Source: Chondrus crispus
Lineage: Eukaryota; Rhodophyta; Florideophyceae; Gigartinales; Gigartinaceae
Assembly (NCBI RefSeq): GCF_000350225.1
Contig: NW_005179006.1
Location: forward strand, 35,079-99,078
Length of the DNA: 64,000 nucleotides
Direction of reading: 5' to 3'
The notes beneath the pieces were generated by a model. The model was not told where the DNA came from and searched no databases. It saw only the letters and a list, made by a program, of their open reading frames with translations. Below are positions 41,632 through 52,864 of the stretch, piece after piece. A program made the translations under genes and the position numbers. Positions within the stretch are counted from its first letter, which is position 1, and the number at the start of each line of letters is the position of its first letter.

Positions 41632-43919
41632 TTGAGTGGCGAATATCCCACCTCGATTCGCTCGGAGCCCGCCGATGTGCGAGAGGCCGCGCTCCGCGTC
41701 CGAGTCGGCGACGGCGACGCTGGTCCTCGAGATCGCGAACCGTCGCCCAACTTCTCCGAAGGACGGGCTCGCGCGATGTACGATCGCATCGCGGAGTATA
41801 TCGAAGATGTCCGAACATCCCTCCGTATCGACGTCTCCGACAGCGTCTACGCCCGCTGTATGGATGAGTTGCGCTCCCTCCGCGAAGGAAGGTTTGAGCG
41901 CGTAACTCAGTCCTTGGAGAACCTGCGCGCCCTCGTCGACCGGCTACAGTCCCGTTTGGTACTGGTCGAAGAGGCGCGCATCGATTCCCCCCCGTGGACG
42001 TTGCGGGTCGACCCGCGAGTGCAAACTCCGGGGTCCAGCGCGACCCGCAACCCTTCCCATCAGCCGAACAGATGGGAGCGTTCGCGCACATGGCGGCGGA
42101 GCTCAACTCAACGCGCCGCCGTGCCCGTGAGATGGAACAGACCTCGGCCGAGAGGCCGCCCGGAGCCCCCTCGAGTAGGCCCGGTGCCACTGTTCCTCTG
42201 GGCGCATCCGGAGCGCAGGAGTGGCCCCCGACTGGAGCCGTCACCAGTCGGAGGGCGGAGGACATCAAGCCGACGGCGGACGCGAACTTCGCGTCCGAGA
42301 CTCAAGCCCTGCCGTATGCATCCGGAAGCATGCGGCAGTCCCGACGGGTACCGGACGAACCCGACCGTGGCCGTGGAGGAGTCGCCCGCGGATCAGGGGA
42401 ACCGATTCTCCCCTTCGATCCTCGCTGGGGCGGCTACCAGCCAGCGGATCTTACCGCGCATCCCGGCCCCGTCGACGTCCGAACGTTGCCCGTCACGCCG
42501 TTCGGAACGTTGGGCCCCGCCGAACCCGGGCTCGAGCCCGTCCACACCATGATACAGGAGTTCAGTGCCGTCGCGAACTACCGCATGTATCGGTTGGATA
42601 ACACCTCGAGGCTCGTTACCTCGGGTGACGCGGGACGGATCGCGAAGTACGTCCAACGCTGCCGTGGGCTCCGTCCCACGATGAAGAGCTTCGACGGTAC
42701 TGACGCGATTCAGTTGCTGCCGTTCCTGAAGGATATCCGGATAACCTTCAATGCCCAGCACCTGACCGAAGGTGTGGCAATCCGTGTCTTCGCTCACTTC
42801 CTCGAGCGGGACGCAGAGCGGTTGTATACGAGTTACACCATGCGCGGCCTCCGCACCGGCCAGCTCCACGACGACACGAGCTGGCCTGGTCTCGTCAACC
42901 AATTTATCAAACGCTACCTAACCGACGACGTGTTAGGGGAAGCGTTTGATGCTGTCGCGTCGGCGCGACAGCTTCCACATGAAACCGAGAACACGTTCGC
43001 CGACCGGCTGGAATCCGCCGCGTTCCGATGCACGGCCGTCTTCTCAGAACATGCCCTCGCGCACTACTTCGTGCGCGGGTTGTCCACTGCGACCCGGGCC
43101 GCAGTGGCAGAGACGATGCAAAGGTTGCCCGGACAACAGAAGACCGAACTCTCAACGATTCGCCGTACCGCAACGGCCGAGCGTACAACCTACCGCGCCC
43201 GTCGCGGGTTGCCGCTGCCGGACCCGAAGCCGGCAGCGAAGGGAGTCCGAACTCCAAGGTCGCACGGAACAAGTTCGCCGGCGACTGCCCTCCACATTGG
43301 AGAAGATGAGTGGCAGGCCGACCCTGTCCTCATTACACAAGGCTTCGACCGGGCGGGAGGCCGACCTTCTACGCCAGCTTCCACCGGTTCGACTGGAAGC
43401 TTCGCAACGGCGTTCGCGCACACGCCAAGGGCCACGGGTGGTCCGAACCCAAACATGGCCGAGCTGGATATCTCCCGTCGAGAAGGAGACCGCGGGCTGC
43501 CCAACGTGCCTCGACTCACCGATGAGGAGGCACGCCACGCGGCGACTTTCGCGTCGACCGATGGCAGCGCGTACATTTGTTGGCTGTGCCGGACGTACGG
43601 CCACGCCATGTACGCGTGCCCGTTCCTGTCGCCTGAACAACGTCAGTTCACGGCGTACAGGAACTACCGCTATCAGATGGAGACGCGCCCCGGAATGCGC
43701 AATCTCATTCAGCAGTTTACGCGGCAAGACCGAGGCCCGCGTCGAGGTGACCCGAGCCGATCGGGTGGGGGTGTCCGTTTTGCCCCTCGTGAAGGCGGGT
43801 ACCGATACCCGGGGACCGATCAAAGGGATCGACGTGACCCTCGTCGGATGGATACGCGATATCCCCGTCGAGATGGGCGAGGCGACCGGGGCCGACCTCC
43901 GTTGCCCCAAGGGGTATAG
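41632..43919 (+). CDS. E2 gag polyprotein (two frames)
   Basis: The N-terminal part is open from 41632 (first ATG 41776, MYDRIAEYIEDV) with helices such as VYARCMDELRSLREGRFERV. It changes to the -1 frame at a seven-C run (GAT TCC CCC CCG, 41984-41994), where the main gag continues to 43917-43919. The main part contains a capsid-like core (NYRMYRLDNTSRLV, LPFLKDIRITFNAQ, FIKRYLTDDVLGEAFDAV), the zinc knuckle CWLCRTYGHAMYAC (CX2CX4HX4C, near 43579-43620) and a basic Arg/Gly-rich tail suited to RNA binding. Frame layout and -1 direction match E1 gag. Confidence 0.82.
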
Positions 43920-44212
43920 AACGCCATCATGTACCTCCAAGATTGGGCTGGGGAGACGCACCCCCAGCCCACGGAAGGAGGCGGAGGAGAGCTTGTTCTC
44001 TCCGCCCCTCGAATATTGCAACGGCCGGACGTTGCAATCCAAGGCCACGAAGTATCCGATTACTTCGTAGAAGATGCCCAGTCGGGGTGGGGAAACCGTC
44101 CCCATCCGCACGGCCAGGGGCCCGTCGACGCGCTAGCTAACGATAGCCAAGCGAATAGCACTGACAGCTCGGGTAGTTCGAAAAACCCGTAAAGACGGTT
44201 ACGTTCGCGCGG
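43920..44212 (+). other. Gag-pol spacer of E2
   Basis: About 290 bases between gag and the pol frame. A small frame from ATG 43929 (87 codons, MYLQDWAGETHPQPTEGGGG) fills most of it but has no recognisable domain; it may be an extension of gag or pol after a frame change. Confidence 0.4.
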
Positions 44213-47200
44213 TTGCGTGAACCGTCTTGTCACACCAACCTAGACCCGCCCCTATTTGTCCCCGGCGGGGGAGGGGAATGTTTACCGATATTATTCCCCT
44301 CAACCCCGCACGAGCGCACCGAGACACCCGTAAGCTCGGTGCGAAAGGACGAAGACGCTGAGGCAACTGTGAGCCCGGCGCACATGGAGGAAGGCACTGT
44401 GGCAACCGTGAGCCAAGTGCCTGACAAGAAGCGCATCGAACGCGCCGGCGGCCCGACCCAGGGGGACCCGGGGCCGCCAGAAGAATTCAAGCCGCGTACG
44501 AACGCGACTTGTCGCGGGGACGCGGCCGACCGAAGGGCGCCCCGCGACCAAGGCCGAAGGACGCGGAAGAGAAGTCGGAACCGGCGCCGGCGGCCCAGGC
44601 GGAACGATCTCGCCGAGCCGGGCACGCCGAAGGTGGTCGACGGCATCATTTGCCTTATGCCGTCGAAGATTTACAACGTCCTCGGCTCGATAGCCACGGA
44701 GGGAAATGCCTTCAAGCCCCGCACGATCGCCGTTGATACGTGCTCGGGGTACAATCTGGTGAGGAAGGCCGACCTTCCTCCCGATTGGTCGCGGTACGCC
44801 GTCCGCGACGCGCCACTGCCACGATTGGCAGGCGCGAATAGCAACCCGCTTAAGCTCTCGGCCGTCGTACGTCTGGCCGTGCGGTTGAGGAACACGACGT
44901 TCCGAATTCCGTTCGTCGTGGCGGACCAGCTCGCCGTGCCGGTCCTCCTTGGTACGGCCTTCATCGATACACACGTACGCAGTATCGACATTGAAGCTCA
45001 ACGGTTGGAGCTCCGCCAAGGTGGCTCCGTTGCCATCGTCGACGGGAAAGGGGAGCCGACTCCCCCAACCAGGCGGCACGGACGTCAGACAAGCCGGGCT
45101 GACGCACGCGACGAAGCCCCGCAGGCGATCCGAATCGCCCGCTGGGTTACCATCCCCGCGAGGTCGCAGGCCCGTGTGCGCGTTACCACGACGGGGAGGG
45201 GCCTCCTGTTTATAGAGCCGAAGCCGTCACTCCAACACCGACATGGAGTGAGGCTGACGAACGGCGTCGTCGAGGTCCTGCCGAACCAGACCTTCCACGT
45301 CATCGTCGCGAACTTTTCGCGACAGGAAAGGCGGCTTCCGAAGCACACCGTCGGGGGGTACGCGAAGCGCAACCCCCTCGCGATCTTGACGCCCGAACGT
45401 CGCGTCGCTGAGGGGATCGCGCACGCGCTACACCTCACCGACTTGACCGATCAAGTCGGAACGGCAGGAGCTGGTCGACCAGGCTCCGCCCAGGGGGCAA
45501 CCGCTGAGAAGAGAGGAGCCGGTACGGACGGCCGACTGGCGAAGTGCCCGCCGCCGGAAGGGGGCACTGCACCCGCCTCTAAAAAGGATCCCGAAAATCC
45601 GCCGGAGGATTGGGAAAAAGAAATCGACTTGTCATACGTCGATGATGACAAGTTCCGGGGCCACGTGCTCGAGATGCTCCGTAAGCACTCGAGTCTGTGG
45701 AGTGGGGCGCTCGGAACGATCCGAGCGACCGAACACCGCATTCCCCTCGAACCGGGTACGAAGCCGATACGTTCAATGCCCTACCGAAAGGGGCCGGCTA
45801 TGCGTGAGATGGTCGCCAAGAAAGTCAACAAAATGTTGAACGCAGGGGTAATCGAACCCGCGAGCACCGAGTGGGCGTCTCCCGTGGTGCTCGTACCGAA
45901 GAAAGACGGCTCTATTCGGTTCTGCGTGGACTACCGGCGTCTCAACGCGAAGACGGCAGCGGATTCGTTTCCGCTGCCCCGGATGGACGACTGCATCGAT
46001 TCGCTCGGAGATGCAGCCGTCTTCACGACGTTGGACTGCAATTCCGGTTATTGGCAGATCCCCGTCGCTCCGGAAGACCGGGACAAGACCACGTTCACTA
46101 CGCATATGGGAACGTTTCGCCATTTGCGTATGCCGTTCGGGCTAAAAGGGGCACCGGCCACCTTCCAACGTGCCCTCAACATCATCCTATCTGGCGTCCG
46201 ATGGCAGATATGCCTCGTCTATCTGGATGATGTCATCGTGTTCTTCCGTACGCACGGAGAACACGCGAAGCATCTCGACACTGTCTTGAGCTTGCTGAGG
46301 GGCGCCGGAATCTCCCTCAAGCTCAAGAAGTGTAGCTTCTTCCAACCGAAGGTGCACTACCTGGGGCACGTCATTTCCCCAGGTAAGCTGAGCGTCGCCG
46401 AAGCGGCGGCGGACGCCTTCAAGAAGTTCACGTTTCCGAGGACGTTGACGCAGGTGCGCTCGTATCTCGGAGCGTGCAACGTCTACCGCCGCTTCGTGAA
46501 GGGGTTCGCGAAGATTGCGCGCCCATTAACGGACATGACGCGCAAAGACGCGGACCCCGACTTCGAAAACCCGACGGAGCTGCAACTTCAAGCGTTCGAA
46601 GCGTTGAAGGAGCGGATGATTTCCCCGCCGATCCTAGCATTGCCGCGGTACGGTCGGCCGTACATGATCGACACGGATGCTAGTGCCTATCAACTGGGCT
46701 GTACGCTGCTCCAGGAACACGAAGGCGCCAACGACTGGCGCCCCGTGGGGTATTGGTCGTACTCACTGTCCGATAGTGAGCGCAACTACAGCGCTACGGA
46801 GCGCGAATGCTTTGCCGTAGTGTGGGCCGTCCGCACACTACGGCCGTACATCGAAGGTACCAACTTCATCCTCCGGACGGACCATGATGCCCTCCGATGG
46901 CTTATGTCCCTCACGGAGAGTTCCGGAAGGCTTACCCGGTGGCGACTGCGGTTGGCGGAATACGACTTCACCATCCAGTACCGCCCCGGGCGCGTGCACC
47001 AGGTGTCCGATGCCCTGTCACGCCTTGTGTCGCCAAGGGTCACCGACGACCCTCGCCCAATCGTCGAGGTGGATGACGACATTCCTACCTTCGATACGGG
47101 TACGACCATCCGTGACATGTCGGACGAGCTCGTGGACCACGTCTGTACCGCGAGCTGCGATCACAAGGCCGTCCATGTCTTCGTGACAACAAGGAACCAA

Positions 47201-47446
47201 GCCGGATCGCGAAGAGGTTCGCACGTCCGTACGCACGACGAGCCGAGGGGCGACGACGAGGCCCCCGCTCTTGAAGGACCCACCTCGTTCTGGGAGGAGA
47301 ACGACGAGTTTGACGCTGTCGACATCGAGCGCGCCGAACAACCCGAAGTTGGCGCGCCCGCCTCTACGGTCGCCGCCCCCTCCGCAGGACGACCTTCCGG
47401 CCCCTCTTACGTTAGAGGAGATAGCCGAAGAGCAACGCGTGGATGA
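44213..47446 (+). CDS. E2 protease, reverse transcriptase and RNase H
   Basis: One open frame of 1077 codons. After a basic head comes the protease, FRIPFVVADQLAVPVLLGTAFIDTHV, whose catalytic site reads VDTCSGYNL where D-T/S-G is expected: Gly is replaced by Cys (codon 44741-44743). RT: ASPVVLVPKKDGSIRFCVDY, FTTLDCNSGYWQ, MPFGLKGAPATFQR, YLDD (46219-46230). RNase H: MIDTDASAYQLG, YSATERECFAVVWAVRTLRP, RTDHDALRWLMS and RLTRWRLRLAEYDFTIQYRPG, ending LSRL. RT and RNase H look intact. The first codon is not ATG, consistent with expression by frameshifting or processing. The frame ends just as the integrase frame begins. Confidence 0.92.
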   Translation: MREPSCHTNLDPPLFVPGGGGECLPILFPSTPHERTETPVSSVRKDEDAEATVSPAHMEEGTVATVSQVPDKKRIERAGGPTQGDPGPPEEFKPRTNATCRGDAADRRAPRDQGRRTRKRSRNRRRRPRRNDLAEPGTPKVVDGIICLMPSKIYNVLGSIATEGNAFKPRTIAVDTCSGYNLVRKADLPPDWSRYAVRDAPLPRLAGANSNPLKLSAVVRLAVRLRNTTFRIPFVVADQLAVPVLLGTAFIDTHVRSIDIEAQRLELRQGGSVAIVDGKGEPTPPTRRHGRQTSRADARDEAPQAIRIARWVTIPARSQARVRVTTTGRGLLFIEPKPSLQHRHGVRLTNGVVEVLPNQTFHVIVANFSRQERRLPKHTVGGYAKRNPLAILTPERRVAEGIAHALHLTDLTDQVGTAGAGRPGSAQGATAEKRGAGTDGRLAKCPPPEGGTAPASKKDPENPPEDWEKEIDLSYVDDDKFRGHVLEMLRKHSSLWSGALGTIRATEHRIPLEPGTKPIRSMPYRKGPAMREMVAKKVNKMLNAGVIEPASTEWASPVVLVPKKDGSIRFCVDYRRLNAKTAADSFPLPRMDDCIDSLGDAAVFTTLDCNSGYWQIPVAPEDRDKTTFTTHMGTFRHLRMPFGLKGAPATFQRALNIILSGVRWQICLVYLDDVIVFFRTHGEHAKHLDTVLSLLRGAGISLKLKKCSFFQPKVHYLGHVISPGKLSVAEAAADAFKKFTFPRTLTQVRSYLGACNVYRRFVKGFAKIARPLTDMTRKDADPDFENPTELQLQAFEALKERMISPPILALPRYGRPYMIDTDASAYQLGCTLLQEHEGANDWRPVGYWSYSLSDSERNYSATERECFAVVWAVRTLRPYIEGTNFILRTDHDALRWLMSLTESSGRLTRWRLRLAEYDFTIQYRPGRVHQVSDALSRLVSPRVTDDPRPIVEVDDDIPTFDTGTTIRDMSDELVDHVCTASCDHKAVHVFVTTRNQAGSRRGSHVRTHDEPRGDDEAPALEGPTSFWEENDEFDAVDIERAEQPEVGAPASTVAAPSAGRPSGPSYVRGDSRRATRG

Positions 47447-48895
47447 CTTCTGCCAGACCGTACTGGCGCGACAGTCAGAGTCCCGGGACTCGGCGTTCTT
47501 CGAGGACCACCACGGGGTGCTCAAACGGAGACACCCCTTCGACCCTGACATCGTGCAGGTCGTGGTGCCACGGACGCTACAGGCGCGGCTTCTCCAGATC
47601 TGCCACACACCAACCATCGCGGGGCACCCGGGCCAGAACCGTATGTACGTTGCGCTCCGTCGCGAGTACTACTGGCCCCATCTCGCTGCAGATGTCGCAG
47701 CTACGGTGCGAGGGTGCCGAACATGCGCGATGAACCGTGTTAAGTTGCGGAAACACCTCAACCGTTTGAAGTTGTTTCCGGCAACACGGCCGCTTGAGAG
47801 CCTCGCCATCGACATCTTGGGACCGCTACCCAAGACGAAGGCAGGGAAACGGTTCCTCCTCGTAATTACGGACCGTTTCACCAAGCTGACTCAAGTTGTG
47901 GCACTCCGGACTGTAACCGCGTACACGGTCGCCGTCGCGTTCTGCGACGCGTGGGTATTTAAATACGGCGTCCCACGCTCGCTACTGTCGGATAACGGAC
48001 CGCAGTTTAACGCGAAGTTCTTCCACAGCACGTGCCGTGTCCTGGGGGTGACGAACTTGTACACTTCGGCGTACCACCCCCAGACGAACGGGCAGGTCGA
48101 GCGATACAACCGGACGATCGCTTCGATGTTACGCAATTACGTCGGCGAACATCAGGACGACTGGGACGTGTACGTGGGGCCGCTCACGTACGCGTACAAC
48201 TCCCACGTACATCATACGACGAGTACCACGCCCTTCGACCTCGTCCTCAGCCGACCCCCGCCGGAGTTCTCTCTGCGTAGAGCTGACGGTGACGCGCCCC
48301 GTCCGATAGGGGCAACGCGCGCGCTGAGTTCCTCAAGACGTTGGACGACACGATCCAGAAGGCGTACGGGAGCCTGCGCCGGACGCAGGCTCGGTACAAG
48401 CGCGACTTCGATAAGCGCGTCAGACGGCTCAACGCACGTATCAAGCCAGGTAATTACGTCTACCTGAACCCCACCGATGGGGCAAAGACGTCTAACAAAC
48501 TCGCGTCGCCCGCCGTTGGGCCATACCGGGTACTCGCCAACGACCGGCGAACCATCACGATCGATCGTGATGGTGTCACCGAGCGCGTCTCCGCAGACCG
48601 CTGCGTGTACGCGCCACCACCGATGGGCGCGCCACGGGCGAGTACGACAACCCCAAGTGACCTTGCCGACAAGGTCACCGAGGGCACGCAGTATGCCGTG
48701 GAACGATTACTCCGGCATCGAGCCATGGAGGACGGAACAATCGAGTTCCTCATCAAGTGGGCGGATTACGACACGCCCACATGGACCGCCCGGACTCACG
48801 TTCCGGAGGAGTTGGTGTCTCGTTACGCCCAACACCTCCGGAGACGCACCGGCAGGAACCTCACGTCTGACGTGAACGCGGACGTTCACGCTTGA
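47360..48895 (+). pseudogene. E2 integrase and chromodomain (frameshifted)
   Basis: The integrase lies in the +1 frame relative to RT: LTLEEIAEEQRVDDFCQTVL, zinc-binding CHTPTIAGHPG...CRTCAMNR, catalytic Asp in IDILGPLPK, Asp in LSDNGPQF and Glu in NGQVERYNR. Near 48310 the frame changes by -1 and continues as DTIQKAYGSLRRTQARYKRD, a GPY-like SPAVGPYRVLAND and the chromodomain YAVERLLRHRAMEDGTIEFL then IKWADYDTPTW (about 48690-48860). The protein ends in SDVNADVHA. In E1 all of this is in one frame, so the two shifts here are probably mutations of this copy, or sequence errors. Confidence 0.88.
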
Positions 48896-48904
48896 GAGGG
48901 GGGC
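48871..48904 (+). repeat. Internal copy of the pre-LTR sequence (pol end plus purine tract)
   Basis: The last pol codons and the following G-rich tract (CGTGAACGCGGACGTTCAC, CTTGAG, then a G run) recur almost exactly at 54154-54187 just before the 3' LTR. The pair brackets the 5.3-kb module. Confidence 0.85.
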
Positions 48905-50651
48905 CCTCAACCGCTTCGTTACGGTTGACGTGAGCACCGCACAGAAGTCAAGCCGTATTTGACTTCCGAAACCCAAGGACGCACGACGTAAGGCGTAAGG
49001 ATGAGGCAGTACGGACTACCTCAAAGAATTGTGGCCCTCGTATTGACCGACTATACGAAGGTCGACGTGTACTCGAACGGATAAGGCGAATGCCCCTTTG
49101 TGGGAGCAGAAAGGTCGGACGCTTCCCCCCGAACTGGGTCGCCGGATATTCCGTTCAGTCCGGCAACCGCGGCGAGAGGACGTCCGACGAACGAGACGAT
49201 CACCTGCACAAGGCAGCCGGTACCGGAAGCAGTTAGGCCTCCGTCAGCCGATCGGTGGCGAGCGCTTACGGAGTCGGATGCGAGAATTCGCGTCTTAGGG
49301 GACGCGAAACGTCCCAGGGATGGCCGCCTAGAATGCGGCATTATGCTTAAGTCGCACCAGGTGAGCGTGGGAGCGAACGTGCTGGAAAGGCAAAGAGCGA
49401 GGTGTGAAGAATAGCGTACGCATACTTTGGTACGGGCGGAGTGAGGACGGAGGAGGGGGCGGACGAACAACCGCCACTCCACTGTCACGATAATATGCCA
49501 AGAGAGGCACCGCATGGCCTCAGAGAATGATTGGGATGATGACGGTCACCCCAGGGATGATATAATGCTGTACAGTGCTTGGGCCGCCGACGCGAACAAC
49601 ATGGAAAAAATAAGGAGAAATAAGTCCTACTGTGCAGCACTCGGTGTCAACCTGCCACCACGGGCAGGAGAAAAATAACGAAAAAGTAGTCGCGAAAATG
49701 GACAACTCACGTGAGCAAACGCATGCACGTTGGCATGCGAGACACGCAATGGCACGCGGGATGGCCGAACGTACCCTCGGCCTGACCGGTCCGACGGCCC
49801 GTACTGCACCCCGACGGAGACACACTCTCTGGCGGCCACAACGGAAGTGGCGCTCCGGACACGCAGCCTGCCGACGACACCGTCCGTGGTCGGCAGCTGA
49901 AGGGCAACCGCGCCGACACCGCCACCTTACCCAGAAACCAAAAATATTGGGTGGCGGAAATTGCCGCGGGCAAACAGGTGGCCCGGACCACACGTGCACG
50001 GCGCCGCGCGCGTGTCAGACGACCGACATGCAGCGACGAGCGCGATTCAAATCACCACCACCGACGTTCGTGGTGAGTGAACCGGTGACGGCTTCTACAA
50101 GGGGACGTCACGAGCCCTTCGTGCTCGGAAGCCGCGCAAAAATCCCCGGCGTCGACAAGGCCGACGTCGGGGCGACCTTCACAGCCCTGAGACAGAGGGC
50201 CTCCACGACAACACGAATGCCGTTGCTAGTCAAGAACGACCGCGCCGAGCGCGGCCCAGCATGACCTGCAACCTGCGAGCTCGTCTTGGACCGTCTTCTG
50301 CAGCGTGTGCGTCGGTACGTGCGCGCCGCCGGTCACCGCACGTGTCGGGAAGTGCTCGCGCCGCACCGCCAATGGAGAGGCACCGGAGGCCGCACTGGGA
50401 AGGACATGGCGAAGAGGAAGGAGATTGTACCCATGGCGAGGTGTGGAGTGTCGAATGGTAAAGAAAAGGGGGGTGCAGTCGAAGATAGCGCGACCCCACG
50501 GCTCGGGCGTATGCCAGGAGGTCGCTCGCGGAAGGACACCCGTGGAAAGCGGCATGAGAAAACACCAAGGGCAGTAAGGTCCCGGGATCCCTTTATTCGA
50601 AGGAGCACGCGCTACAGCTAACACTCGCGGCGAACCAGGGCAAAAGCGAGC
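48905..50651. other. First part of the E2 3' module, no accepted gene
   Basis: GC-rich sequence with several long frames on both strands. The sense frame 49632-50264 (210 codons, Arg/His-rich, ATG at 49697) is the longest, but its composition looks like chance. No envelope-like signal peptide or transmembrane span was recognised. Confidence 0.45.
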
Positions 50652-52864
50652 TTAGTGGCTCGCGTCGTTCGAAGGCACTCGGGACCCCGGTTCGTAATAC
50701 CTCGAAGGACAGTAGCCCGGGTAAGAGGGGGCCTCCGCCGCCACCTCTGCGACGCTGGGCATCGCCAGGACGTCGTGGCCGTCGACACGTTCAGCTGTGT
50801 CAGGAGGGTTGTAAGCTCGCGGCTGGGAATTAGCTGCCTCGTAGTCAGCGTACGGATCACGGAGAGCGGGAGGCGCCGAAGCGCGGGGAGCGGCGTGAAT
50901 TACCAGCAGAGAAACCGGCAGGGGTGCCCGCAAAATATCGCGCTCGCGCCGGTAGCGCTCTCGATCGCGCGACACGCGCTCGTACGCCGTGCGCATAGAC
51001 GACAGCTCGTGTTGCAACCGCTGTAGTTCCATCGTCCGTGCCCCAAGGTCGTCACGAAGCCCTCGCGCCTCGTCACTCCGGGCAAGAAACCACGACCCGA
51101 GAGTACGAATAAGACCGCGTACAGTCCAAGAACGCTGCAGAGCTGCACCTAGAGCGCGCCGCAACTCGGAAATGGATGCCAGTTCCCCTGGAGGAAGCAC
51201 GAAGGCCCGAACGGAGCGGGTATGGTCGGGGCCCTGCTCCGCCTCGCCGAGGGGAGGGACGGGAAGGACGTCCTGTACACAGCTGATACCTCCCTCGAGG
51301 CGGGGGCTGTCTGCTGTCGGTGCCGTGAAGGGAGGACGTGGTGCAGAGCCAACGGAGTCCGGACCAACAGCGTCCAGGTTGCGATAGCGTTTCCGCCGAC
51401 CGCGCCGGCTCTCCGAACCGACGCCTCCCCTCTTTCCCGTACCGCCTCCCACTGGGGTGACAGGGACAGGACGCGTCACGAAGGCGTCCGACAGGGCATC
51501 ATACGCGAGAAAAGGACACCTGACCCCCGTGGTGTAGTCGATCCACGAGCGGTGGTTTTGCGAACTCACCTCCCCCGCCCGTTTCATGAGACCAACAACG
51601 TGATTGAACGCCCACGGTACGTGAGCGGATTCGTGTTCCGAAAGACGAAGCGCAACGCGGGGCATGCCCGTTGCGACGCGCTCCACAAATGAGATAGTGG
51701 GACTCGGTTGTAAGAAAACCCGCTTATTCATGTGCACTTCGGCCATGAAAGCGCAGCACAAAGACCACGCCCACTCTCGCTCGTAATTGTACGTCAGGAG
51801 AGAGTGGGCGGGGTGCTGCGAGTTGGCACAAGCCAGACCGAAATGCTTCAGAATTGGGGGTAGAAGGGGATGAATCCCCAGCGAGGGGAAACTCTCCCGC
51901 ACGACTACAGGAAGAGACGGGAAATCCGCAGTCGACAAACCGGACGCGAAGGCGACCGACGGGGTAACTCTACCATCCAGCTCGCCCTCCCCTCTGCACG
52001 CGGACCAATCGTAATGCGCAAAGGAGACGGAATGTAAGCGCATTAGAGAGCACGATGACTTCTGCAGAGCTACTCGGGCCTTCGTGAATACGCAGGCACG
52101 AGGGGACACGTATAGTCCGGCTACCTCGGACAACACAAACCGTCGGGGGTAAACTTGTCCTGAGCCAGAGAGGAGGGAGCCAATGCGGTCAAGGTAGGCT
52201 ACCTCCGCAATACTGTACGCAAACGTGCGGTCCCCTCGTAACTCGTCGGGTACCTGGTATCCGGAACCCCAACCCTCGGCCATCAAACGGTGAAGCGACG
52301 AAGACGCCTCTTCCGCTCCACCCGCCTCGTAAATCTTAAAAATGCGGGCGAGATCGGGCGGAGCCATCTGCAGGAGGTCAACTCCTCTACGGTCACATTC
52401 GAGCGACCACGGATTCGCCAGGGATAGCGCAGCTCACGGATAGGGAGCTGCGCAGCATCCGGCGAGGGCTTCCCCAACCACTGAGTAGTGGAGGGTAATT
52501 CCCAATCTCCTTCGACAGGAGGGGGATTGGAAGCAGGAGGCTGATGGCTTGGAAGCGCGCCGGGAGAGGTAGTGTTTGTGGCCTCCGGACGGTCGACAGG
52601 CCGGACCTCGACCAGCGGAGGGGAGGTAGTCGCTGGACGGAACGACAATACCGGCTGCGGCGGGCCCTCCGTGGGGGCCACCAGCTCTACAGACACGGTA
52701 GTCGAACGAGAGCGACACTTTTGGAACGCCGGCGGTAGCGGCGGGGCCGCCCTCGTCAAGTCGACGGTCGCCTCACGCGGACAGGACGACGCGTCCGGGA
52801 GGCCACCCTCACTCGAAGATGGGACCACGGCCGTCGGCCGCGGGGTAGAGGTCGAGTCTGCCAT
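50652..52864 (-). CDS. E2 antisense gene (one frameshift)
   Basis: From ATG 52862-52864 (MADSTSTPRP) a Pro/Ser/Thr-rich head of about 165 residues reaches RGRSNVTVEE. The frame then changes near 52365-52385 and continues as LQMAPPDLARIFKIYEAGG to the stop at 50652, about 737 residues in all. The second part has a globular domain (AYSIAEVAYLDRIGSLLSGS, GQVYPRRFVLSEVAGLYVSP, LLPPILKHFGLACANSQHPA, WAWSLCCAFMAEVHMNKRVF), a basic RRGRRKRYRNL patch that could be a nuclear signal, a linker, a coiled coil (LGARTMELQRLQHELSSMRT, AYERVSRDRERYRRERD) and a Tyr/Pro-rich tail. Shape, strand and place equal those of the E1 antisense gene. Function unknown. Confidence 0.75.

Noticed and set aside
43152-44111. 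Minus-strand frame of 319 codons opposite E2 gag
   Set aside because: It overlaps the gag zinc knuckle region, has Arg-rich chance composition and no counterpart in E1.
49632-50264. Possible envelope-like sense ORF in the E2 3' module
   Set aside because: No signal peptide, membrane span or glycoprotein pattern. Arg/His-rich composition fits a chance frame in GC-rich DNA.
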